A stretch of DNA of 64,000 bases from Paragorgia papillata (taxonomy: Eukaryota > Cnidaria > Anthozoa > Scleralcyonacea > Coralliidae). Position numbers and translations under genes: made by a program. Within the stretch, counting starts at the first letter, position 1; each line of letters starts with the position of its first letter. The notes under the pieces were generated by a model. It ran no database searches. It was not told the DNA's origin and saw nothing but the letters and a program-made list of their open reading frames with translations. Below, piece by piece: positions 45,960 to 57,900 of this stretch. The stretch spans positions 2,249,501 to 2,313,500 of the forward strand of contig JAWNZC010000470.1 of NCBI GenBank assembly GCA_035771165.1, written 5' to 3'.

Positions 45960-48900
45960 TGAAAAATCTGACTGCCCCAACCGGGAAGCGAACCCAAGGT
46001 CTTTGACAGAGGCTCTGACCACTGATTGAGACACCGTCAGGAAAGTCAGATTTTTCATATATTGTATTAAATTCTCTCTTAGTTTTACATATAAAGTGCC
46101 TATGAAACGAAAATTAAGTTTGTCCTATTTGAAAGAACACTTAAAATAGTATAGACTAACATATTTTGCAGTTTTTCGTCTCCTTGCTTCGTTCTTGTGA
46201 TATTTTAGTTTATTTGATATGCAATTAAACATTTGACGTCACACGTGCATAATGAGTTATCGAAAAAGTTCTATATCTTTGCTATTATCAAAACAATAAT
46301 CACTTGAAGATCTACATGTTTAGTGTTGTGGGCAAAACACATCCACATGCTTCATTTAAATTAATTTGGTTTGATAATAGAAAAGATATCTAAGGCCTGT
46401 TCCAAACGCCGCTCTTCTTATGTGCCGAACCTAATGATAATGACCTAAATCCTTTGTTTATGCTGATTTGCATTAGGTTCGGCGCATGAGAAGAGCGGCG
46501 TTTGGAACGGGCCTAACCTTCTCCAATAGCTCATTAGGGACCTTAAGATCTACGACGTCAACCTAAACGATGACGCCCTTTAAACAAAATAATTATTTTT
46601 GCAAAACAAAGAAAATGAATAATTTTTTGTCCCAAGAGTAATCTCAACACCGTCCTCGTTCTTCATACAACGCCACTTAGAGCATTTTCACGTCTTCAGG
46701 ACGACGTCAACGACCAAAAGATGAGAACTGTTGCTTGAAATTGACTTCAATACGGACACTACAATCATTTTAGCACTGCTGGGGCGTTTTGGAAGTCATT
46801 AAACTAGCTTCAAATATCAAATATAATACTCAGTTAACCGTGACTTCTTTAAATTGTAAAACGTAACTTGCCGTTTTAACCGCCGTCGCGTCCTAGCATC
46901 TTAAGGTCCCTAATATGCACTTACAACGTCAAAATGTTTAATTTGCATATCAAACAAACTGAAATATCTCAACAACGAAGCAAGGAAACGAAAAACTGCA
47001 AAATATGTTACTTTATAATTTTAAGTGTTCTTTCAAATAAGACAAACTTAATTTTCGTTTCATGAGCACTTTAAAATTTAAAAATTGTTAATGCATTTTT
47101 TTCAGATGCGAGGTCTTCGCTGGAAAACTGTGTTCAGCTCATCTCAGAAAAGTCCAGAGAACTTTTATTCCATTTGGACAGACGCAACAAGAAATTGAAA
47201 ACAAAATTCAAGACACATTTAGACGAATGTCTTTTCTGTCTCCACGGTGCAAAAAACATCTTCTTCCTTCGTTATGTAAGCACTACTTTTCACCTTGTGA
47301 TTCCACAGCAGCCAAACCAAAACCAGTTCGAATGTGTAAAGAAGATTGCATTCAACTTGAACATGAGATGTGTTCAGAAAGCTTCACAATCGCTAAAGCA
47401 ATGTCAGTCAAATTACGACACCGGCTGCCAATATGCAGAAGTCTTCCAAAGGCAAACAGACAGAATAATCCAACCAACTGTCAAAAGATCTTTCCTCCAA
47501 GTAATAATTATTTTATTATTTCATCAGAACTTTTATTTTTTGTACCTTGACTTTCCTATTTATATTTTAGGTTTACATCAGAATTTGCTCGAAAAAATAA
47601 TTTTCTTTCTTTTCTTTTATCGTAGAAAACAGAACGGAAGCGTCAGAGACTTCTCAAGGCAACACAAACGAGAACCATGCTGAAATACTTCAGACATTAT
47701 TTTCAATAATCAGTGGCATTCCTCAGGATTCTGAAACACGTGAACAGTCGCCAAAGAATAGGGATTCTATACCAGTTGCAACAGATGATCAAGAATTCAA
47801 GTATGTTTCATCATATATTGTAGTCACCACAAATATTAAATACCATATAATAATATATAATTATTACATAGATCACAGTATCTATTGCTTTGCAGCATAA
47901 TTTATATATGCAGCTACAATAAATTAGTGTTGAATTGTTCTGTTCTGGGTTGTGTTTTTTTCTATATATCAGTCTGTTTTTGTTTTTTTGCTGTTTTGTT
48001 TTGTTTTGTTTGTTTTGGTTTTTTTCTGTTTTGTTTTGTTTGTTTGTTTTTTTCTGTTTTGTTTTGTTTTGTTTTGTTTTGTTTTGTTTTGTTTTGTTTT
48101 GTTTTGTTTGTTTTGTTATATTTTTGTCTGTCTGTCTGTTTGTTTGTTTTGTTTGTTTGTTTTTTTCTGTTTTGTTTTGTTTTGTTTTGTTTTGTTTGTT
48201 TTGTTATATTTTTGTCTGTCTGTCTGTCTGTTTGTTTGTTTGTTTGTTTGTTTGTTTGTTTGTTTGTCTGTCTGTCTGTTTGTTTGTTTGTTTGTTTGTT
48301 TGTTTGTTTGTTTGTTTGATCTTTTTTGTCCCTAAGTAAAACAATTATAGTGACATTTCTCAATTGATTTTCTCTAAAAATGTTATTTTTAGGGGACAGT
48401 GTGAGCCGTATGTTGGAACAGTCTGCTCACAGCACATCCAAGCTGGACAAAACATATTTATTTCTGAAAACCGTACCCAACTTGGCTACGAGACAAAACT
48501 GACCAACAGTTTGGCTTTGGTGACAACTTTTACGTCAACTCATTGTCGTAAATTTGCTCTAAAAGCGTTATGTTACTACTTCTTTCCTCCGTGTCAAGAT
48601 GATAATCTCACACCAAATCTTATCTGCCGCAGAGATTGTGAAGTTTTAGAAGCCCGTATATGCTCGAAAGAATTTCAATATGCAAGAACTATGCCAGTAG
48701 CTGGTGAAATCATACCTGATTGTTCATTTTTACCAGTTAAACAAGATGTCTGTTTGGCGTTGGACGTGCCTGGTGAGAAGATAATGATTTACTTTCCGCC
48801 TTACTCCGCGATTTATTTCTTGAATTATACATCGCTATGCATAACTTTAAATCTGTAATTCCTATTACTTCCAATATATAAAATAATTACGAGAAAAATT

Positions 48901-51900
48901 ACAAAATAATACTGACCAACAACTAAACTGAACATGTCAAAACGTGTTTAACTGACGAGACCTCTTGAAAAGCAGTATTTCTTTGTTTCTTACTAAATAA
49001 GTTAACTCGTTGTGGTTTTTTCTTAATTTTAGACTATATATCTGATGACTTGCGTAAACATTCATGCTCTATGGGTCTACGCAGCCAAGGTAGTGGACGC
49101 AATCGTTATGTTAATTATTTAATTGATCAACTGTTTGTGGCTGACGTTGGACGAACGAACGGACGAACGAACGAACGAACGAACGAACCGATTAATTTTT
49201 ACCTCTATGTGTTGTATTCCCCAGGTAAACTTATTCCAAGAAGACCACGGTTATTGCACAATTCTTCTCAGTGGTGCAAAACTGACTTCCGACAAACATC
49301 GTACAATCTCTTTCCAACTGTTCTTAAAAAAGAAATACAACGCTTTGGTCAAAATGGTTCGACAATTGGTTTTGGGATTTTAAAAGGTGAAGAAGGCGCC
49401 ATGGTAAAGTACTGTGTTAGACTCATAGACCAAACACCACAAAAACTTCTAAACAAGTCTTATATGAAAACAGTCACTTTGCCAAATATGGTTCGCCCAC
49501 ATTCTAGTGTAGCCGTTCCAGGATTGGTGGTAAAACTCAATAAAAATAAAGCTTACTTTACTGAAATACCACTTGGTTTCTTGCCAGTGTATCGTCCTCA
49601 CAAATACTTAAAGTTAGACGATGTTAATTTTTCCTATCGACTTTCTAAAACTCACAACACATTCGTCGGTCAAGGTCATTATCAACTATGTGGTACAAAC
49701 TTCAGCGTAGAAATTAAAAGAACAAAGTACGATTCGGTTCGCATCAACGGTCGTTCTTTGGATCCAGTTGATGTCAACACAATTGAACAAGTATTTGGAG
49801 TGCCTGATCTGTCAGGAAAATTGCTTGAAATTTTAAAGAAGTATGGCGTATTTTTGCTGCGGATTATGAAACCAACCATGGAAATGTATGTCGGTGAAAC
49901 TCTCAGTACAAAATTTTCAGGAGTTTCTTTCGTAGAGAATTTGAAAACTAACGCAAAAATAGAAGTTATTGCAGGGAAACTCAACCACAGATATTTGTTT
50001 ACAACTGGACTAATATTTGAAGGTATACCATTGGGAAAGATTATATCGTCGTTCAGTGGAGTATATTTGAAGCATTTGGACATGTTTCAAGCTAACGACG
50101 GTAAAAGCAAGGTAAAGAAAAATATTTTCTGTTGTGAGTTTCCTTTTTATTGTTTTCAGCTAAAGCTGTGCGGTGCTGGGCTCGTGTGCGCAATGATTAT
50201 ATATACAATACTATAAATTAAAGAGTAGAGTAAATTAGAGTAAATCGTCTTTTCTGATAAAGAGCTTCCCCACCTTAGTTATAAACGGTTTAACTTTAAG
50301 TCGATCGTCTTCTTTCGCTTGGTAACGTAAATGAACGATATTTAACCCTTTCATACACGCATGTCTTTCCGAGACTTCTCCTCTTGACGAGTAAAATCGT
50401 CTTGCGTTAGACAGAGTAAAAAGATAAATAAAGGGTTAATGTTTAAGAGCAATGCTGCATGACTTTCGTCTGGCGCTAATTCAAGCTAGCCTCTTTTCTA
50501 GTCATTACAGAAACTGGTTCGCAGCTCGCTGCAAGTACTTGCCTCTAATTAAAAAATCTCAGAGCGAAAAAATAAGCACTGCATGTGAGTTATTTTTAAT
50601 TACTATTTACAACTACTGCGGGCAAATTTCTGTTATGACTGGAAAAGAGACTTTATATTAGACAGAGTAAGATGACAAAGTTGTTTCACAACAGCAAAGC
50701 GCATAAAAGGGTTAAGCTTACTCAAATTTTAGTCCAGAAACAAAATCGTTTTATTCGGTAAGAATTTTGAGTCCACTCATTGCTGGACAAACTAAAAATT
50801 CGATATCAGTGAAAGTCTCTTGGTACTGGCAATATGATATTGAATGTATCTTTTTAAAAGCCGGATAAAATTTACTGAAACGAATTTCCTGACGCTTAAA
50901 AGATACATTTACAGGAATTGATTCGCTGGCTGTATTTTTCCAGTTCAGCCAAAATTTCATTTCTCATAATAATCCAACGTTTCTTGTCATGCATTTATGC
51001 ATTTCATATTTTTTTCTTATAGATTGGTCTTTCATTGTCAGCTTATCGAGTAGATGTAACCAACATTCCTTTCATGGCATACACTTTAGAACCTCTTGCA
51101 TCCTCTTTTACCACAACTATCCCTAGTGGATTGTATTTTGCCGCCCAAACGGGCACACCTAAAAACTGCCGGGTGCATCAGACTTTGTGCAGGTTGATTC
51201 AAATTGTTATCGGAAAACACGTAAATTTTACGCTGACTGGTCAAACAAGTTGGCAGTGGGCTCACTTTAAGGCTTCAATTCAAAATACAGCATTAAAAAA
51301 TCATTTGCCAGTTGAAAAAGTGGAAATTGAAATGAAGGTAAACAATTAATGTTCTGTTAATTTAAATTTCTGTTTATCGTTTCTCTTCTCTTCTCTTCTC
51401 TTCTCTTATTTTTTATTTTATTTTATTTTGTTTCAATGTTGCCATATCTTCACATCTTCATGTTCTTTTTTCTGTTAATTTCTGCAGGCGTCTAACAAAA
51501 CTGGTTTGACTTTTGGAGTACAGCCTCATTTGGCTTTCAAAGTGAGCGGAGATGTTTTTGTTTCAAAACAGAAGAGGAATAAGATAGTATTTAAGGGAAC
51601 TTTGTTCTACTCTGCAGCTGGAAGACAGTTAACAGGAAGGGTAAAATCTAATGCTGTATGGAAGAAAGCATTTGGTTTCCCTCAACTCACCATCCACCGG
51701 ATGGCCGCTAGGTAAGAAATGGATGAATGAAAACTATGGGAGAATGGAAACTAATCCTTTTTAATTCTCAATCATTTATTTATTCTAGCTTTTATTTATT
51801 TATTTATTTATTTATTTTTTTTGACTGGACGTCCCGAATGAGTAAAATTGGAGTTAGAGTTTGTCGTACTTTTTATCATTTCAGGTTTTCCATTCGACTA

Positions 51901-54900
51901 GTAAGACCGCATTTCCCGAATAAACTCGAAACAAGAGCTGATTTTGAAGTTGGTTTACACTGTAACTATGGTTACGGGGTAAGATACATTGATGAACTGC
52001 TTAAAAAACTAAATACAGTATCTATCGCTCGATGTAGCTGGTATAACTTTATTTTTTACAAGCTTTGCCACAAGTGGCTGGGAGAAATTTTACACAGACG
52101 GTTTTAAAAGTTTGCGAAGTTTCAACATCGTACACATATTCAGTTATATGACTATATTATTTTAACAGTTTGGCCAGTTAAATTGACTAATAGAGAAGTT
52201 GACATCGCGCAAATGATGGCGAGCAGTTGAAAATTCTTGTCGTGGTTGTGACGTATTTTTGCGTATTTCACTTTAGAGTGATTGTATTACTGGAACAGCT
52301 TATATTGGTATGTCTGATGAAGTTAATGAACAATATTTCCACGGTATAATATCAAGATTTAATATTCAAGATATTTTACGTGCGCATGGAGTGCGAGCTA
52401 GTTTACCAGGACCGATAGCAACAATTGGATTTCCAGATGGCTTAGAGGTATGAAACTTTAGTTGATGATGAATATTTTGTTATAAAGGCTGTTTTCCATT
52501 ACGTCCGCTTCGCCCGCGCGGAGCGTCTGTTGTTCCCTGCTCGGGCAAAGTGCACGTTATGGAAAACGACCTTTACTTTTTCTGTGCGGCCTCTCAAGTC
52601 TTGATCTATTTTACTCTGGACACCAGACGATTTTCACAGGGAAAACCCATTGACAAGAAAGTGCTAAGCAATTCCCATCAGAAAGTGCCAAGGAAATCAG
52701 TACCATGTCCGTGGTTTTATATCTGATCATAGTCCCTAGAATTATATTGTCTGGAGACGCGGCGAACATCAAAGCGGTTAACAATGAGCTACAATTTAGG
52801 TCATAGCCACTGGAAAGGGAGAGGGCTGTGAAACTCCGCTCTGAAACAATAGAACTTCCGGTTTGATGTTAAAAATTTCCCGCCTGAGCGTCACGTGATC
52901 TTGAACCGGCATGGCCAGTGTATTCTTTCATATGGCTTACATTAGATTATAACCTTGTTCTTCGTTAAACTGCACGATGTCGGTTATGGTGACTTCTAAA
53001 AATCCACAAGAAACATGATATTTACAAGTCCAAAGGAGTACTCTTGTATTTCGTTAACAAAATTCGGTAGGAATTCGGTTTTTGACGACCTACGAACTTA
53101 AGACAGCGACAGTGCTGTATAGTGTATACTGTAGTCCGTCATTTTTATGACAAATTTTATATTTTACATTGATTCTGCGTTAATTTTAGATATTAGTTTA
53201 TTCAATAATATGATTGTGTGCACAAAGAAATCACCTCAAAAAGATCGGATTGGTTTTAACAGGACCGTGAGAGTTTTTAAGTCGCGCATTTCTCAAATAA
53301 GACGTAAACAAATATATATGGTGGTGCCAGACTGTAAAGTTTTTTTTCTGCGCGGGGAACGTTAAATAATAATACAATTTCTGCGCGGGCGGCGGGGTAG
53401 ATATACGCACGGGTCGTCAGGCACGTCCATCTAAGGGGCCCCAGAAGCATGTGACCCGTAATTTTTTGAATTCTATTGTCTTACTTGGAGATGGGATTTC
53501 CGGCATTCTGAGAGCATTTTGAGTGAATTCCGGACTAAACTATGTGTATATCTTGTCAAAATTGTTAATTTCTCAGTATAAATCGCGGATTGAGTGACCG
53601 CACTAAATTTTGCGCGGGCGGATTTTAATCACGAACAAATTGCGCGGGGAACGCGTTCCCCGCGCGGACCAAATATTACAGTCTGGTGGTGGTGCATCGT
53701 TGTGTAGATGATCGGCGTTCGGTTTCATGATGGACTTTATCGTGACATTAAAATGATCATCCCTTGAACATTACACAATCGTATCAAGCGCTAATTCGTG
53801 CATGGCTCACTCAAATAATTCACTCTGGCATTGTGAGCAAATTAGCCGTAGCGCGAACTATTTTCTCCCCGCCGGACTAATTATTGTAAACAAACATTTA
53901 TAAGATTCTCAGCTACAAAAATCTGGGAAAATATTCCCGGTGATTTAAAAACCCTTTCTGTTTCAATGTAAAAAATATTAAGTCACCAAGGTTGATCTGA
54001 ATTTCATTCTCGTATTATACAATGTCTATTTTCTTACTTCGACACGATCTTAATATTTCATCCTCTGCTGATCCCCAACTTATTAATATGTCAAGGCAGT
54101 GATTAAACTCGAAAGCTTTATACTTTAATTACACTCTCACATATGTATATTCTTTCATAAAATATTTTGTTTTATATTTAACTCTGATTTATTTATGTAT
54201 CACTATGTAAACTTTGTATTTTTCATTGTAAGTATTAAAAATAATGTGAATAAATTGAAATTATCATAAATCGCCGCATGTCTACAAATTATTAATAAAA
54301 GAAAACCAAGGAACAATGCAGTCGAAAAGCATTTGTCGTCTCCGTGCCATTATTGAATCGGAGTTTTGCACTTTTGTTGTCAGATGGCAATGTTTCTTAT
54401 ACTTTAGTTATTCTAATAAACTGATACGCATACGACAATTGCCAGTCCTCACCGTTGTTTATGAAACGCAATACACCAGACATTTAGTGCATTTAATATT
54501 CAATTAAGGCAACTCAACTTACGACATATAATTTATTACAACCATTCATATTAAGACAAGAGCGAATTTTAGTTTTAGTTGTACTGTTGGCAAAACAGTA
54601 TTGTATCATTATTTTACCTCGGCTCTCACCGTGTTCGGTCCGACCATTGATCGTTTATTCGAATTTACTGCACTTTATTAAATATTCTTTGCAAAGGGAG
54701 TTTTCATGAGGGACCATCTATGCATATAATGTCCAAATGAAGTGGAATTTATATCGAAACCATCACGGAAGAACTTCGTTGTAGCACTTGTAGGTACGCG
54801 CCTCGCTGCTCTAATGTAAAATCTTGCTTTTTAGTGCTCAATCGTGCAGGTTCAACGTCACGTGATCTTGAATTTGACGAACAATAACATAAATCTCAGT

Positions 54901-57900
54901 CACGCCCACTTTCACAGCCCTCTCCCTTTCCAGTGGCTATGTTTAGGTTGAGGGTGGCAAATAAGGTGCACATCAATCTTTTGTTTTACGTTCATTAATA
55001 TTTATAAAGCAACGCTGCTGTTGGTTGATTGCTTCATTATACCAAAAATACAATGTGTTCAGCAAGCGTTAAGGTGAAATAAGGTGCACAAACGTGAACA
55101 AAAACCTAGAACAAAGACCGCTTTGGCCGCGTTTCCAGACAATTTATTTCTAGGGACTATGATCTGATAAAGAAACCTCCTGATTTACATAAACTTTAGC
55201 TTTGATTTTCTCGGCTTAGACAACGTTATTTTTCAAACTTACTACGCCAATGAACTCACCAAATGGGTCGTTTTTGAAGCTATTTAAAACATTCGCGGTA
55301 CGTGTTTTATTAGATCTAAAACATTGCTGCTCATGTTTTCAATATTACAAAAAGTCCAAACATGATATAGGTACACAACCGCCTAATTTTATAATAACCA
55401 CGAAGTTAAACTACTTTATTAACACTCTCCTTTTTTATCTGACTAACGGTGACAGACTGTATTACCTATCAGGGACGTAGGCAGGATTTTGAAAGGGGGA
55501 GGTGCGAAACTTCTTGGGGGATCCGGGGGCATGCAACCCAGGAAAATTTTGAAATCTAGAGTCTCTAAAATGGCATGCATTTCCTGCATTTTGGGAGAAG
55601 ATTTTACACAATTCTGAAAGTTTGAAAAGTCATAAAATACTAAAAAAATAACCGTTGAGTTAAGTACTTGCATGCGATACATACAGAGACTGGATTAGTA
55701 GCCAAGGAAGGTACCATTTCATATTATTAGTCACTAGCGTCAGAAGAGCGACTGAGATCCAGTCAATAACCGCTGGGTAAATCACCTGTGGATCTGAGTA
55801 CGAGTGTTCAAAATGCATGTTCATCATGCAAAGGGGGGGAGCGACCGCTCCCACCGCTCTCCCCCTGGCTACGTCCCTGATACCTATGTTATATAAAGAG
55901 GGGACACTGAAGAGTGCCCCGTAACACAATACTGCAAAAATAAATTTAACAAAAACTACAATATATACCGTGTCAAAAATTAACAAGATATCGAAACTGC
56001 ATGGCTGGATAAAACCAAATATCGTACCAAAAACTGTGAAATTACCGAAATACTCTATGGAAATAGTAAGCACGACAAGATTGCAATACCAAAACCCGAA
56101 TGTCTCCCTCTATAAGAAGTTCGGTATGTGAAGTTAAGTTTAGTAATTCATGTTTTATGTTATGAATTTTAGGTTACTTTTGCTAAACATAATCATAATT
56201 TGAGGTCAATTGGAGGTCCTTTGGTCAAGCCAGGGTTTACCATGAAGGGAAAGATACGAGTTTTAGGATTTGAAAGCGATTGTTCAGTAAACCTAAAAAC
56301 AAACGAGGTAAGAATGTGAATTGAGCGTAGATAGAAAATAAGAGTAATTCACTATTCTTGGTTTGCACTTGACATTGGACGAACAATAAATAATGTCCTT
56401 AGCTGCTATTGTATTTAAGCTGGATTTCCACTAGGTGTAAAATATCGCGCGCTCGACTTTTTCTTTTATCTTGTGAGTTTCCATGTGGAACAAAGTAGAA
56501 AACTATTCAATTTGTGCAAAAGAAAAGTCGAGCGCGCAATATTTTACGCCTAGTGGAAATCCAACTTTAGACTGGTGATCAGTAATTTGTCAACAGTGTT
56601 TGTCGACCAAAAACTCAACAAGATGGCAGACGTGACGTCATGCACAACCCAGTTATATGCAATTTGTGAGCACAGTTGGCGTGCCAGTGCAGGTGTACCC
56701 GCGGATAAGATGTACTACTAGTTTACTTTGCCATAACACGTTGCATTACAACTGCGTTTGACTACATATCAAAGAAGCAACTATAGTTACGTGTTTATGA
56801 GTAACTTTTGAAATAAAAACATTGTTTGTTTTCCGCAGGGCCCGCATTTCCAAACACCCGCCCTAATTACCCGCCTGATAAAGTGATTTTCTTGTTCTAA
56901 TTTGATTTCTATTTTTTTTGTTTAGTTCATTGTTGATGCTGATATCAACGGTAATCAAGGTCCCATTAAACTTGGTGGAGTGACGCCATTATATAGATCA
57001 CGACGTGATCGTAAGAATGGACCAAAATTATATTTGGAAACTCGATTTTCTCCCAAACCTTACGTCAAGGTTAGTGAAAAAAAGACCACAAAAAGTGAAC
57101 AAAAAATCATTATCACAAACGTTAAATTTGCAATTTTTCGTAACTATAGTTAAAGATAGTATACTATCTTTATAAGGTTTAGATGGTTCTTTCATAGCGG
57201 GAGCTATAAGGGGGATCATACTTATCATAGTCTTTTTGTTTCTTTCAAAAATTATCGTGTTCCCAAGTTTCTGAAATATGCCTTATTTGTTCAGGCAGTT
57301 TTTGCTCCCTATGTTTTTTAAACATCTTTAAGCCCGCTTGGACATACGTCTGACTTGTGTTGATCCATATTTGTCAACGCTACCTCCACTTCCACCAAAT
57401 GTTTCACTGCTTCTCAGATTGTCTTGCATTGTCAATGAATTGACTTTTATTACCATATTTTCCTCAATCTAATCTAATCTAATCATTACGTTCTTTCTTC
57501 AGGCTTACATTGAGGGCTACACGCGTATTTTTGGCATTTTTGACGAAGTAAGGATTCTCATGACCCGAAGACATTTCATGATTCGTTTGGTTACTAGTAT
57601 CTTTAAGTCATTTAAAGTTCGCATCAATGTCATGGCAAACTACAGCGAGGACTTAAGTAGAACATACTTCAAAGCAAAAATTGTCTTCATTGGTGGACTT
57701 GCAAAGGTAACAAATTATTTCCCACTATAGAGTTGATATTTTGCAGTTATATATCAAGGGCGGCGGAATCAGGGGCGCTAGAGGTTATATCTAGGGGGCT
57801 TAGCCCCCTCCCCTACAAATCTTCATACAGAGATAACTACTTCTGCAATTTATTAACTACTCAAAAGCTAAACTTATTTGTTGTAAACACTGATATATAA

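Larger units (their letters stand above)
52728..55161. mobile_element. Family D element inserted in family X (7-bp TSD)
   Basis: The ends CATAGTCCCTAGAA and TTCTAGGGACTATG are inverted, with the next segments TATTGTCTGGAGACGCGG and CCGCGTTTCCAGACAAT also paired. ATCTGAT is duplicated at 52721-52727 and 55162-55168. Its own interior (AATCTTTTGTTTTACG, GGTTGATTGCTTCATTATAC) matches 29030 and 61745. It is split by the 52802-54941 insertion. Confidence 0.82.
52670..55345 (+). mobile_element. Family X MITE host of the insertion stack
   Basis: The left part to 52727 ends ATGTCCGTGGTTTTATATCT-GAT. The right part from 55162 continues ATCTGATAAAGAAACCTCCT and TCTCGGCTTAGACAACG. Joined, these match the uninterrupted copy at 20495-20790 (minus) base for base across the junction. 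Confidence 0.82.

Noticed and set aside
47885..48363. Frames of 127-144 codons on both strands rich in Phe/Cys/Leu or Lys/Gln/Thr
   Set aside because: They are translations of the (TTTTG)n/(TTTG)n/(TCTG)n tract in intron 6.
53147..53365. 72-codon frame inside the 2.1-kb element as a transposase piece
   Set aside because: It shows no transposase motif and ends inside the nested hAT MITE.
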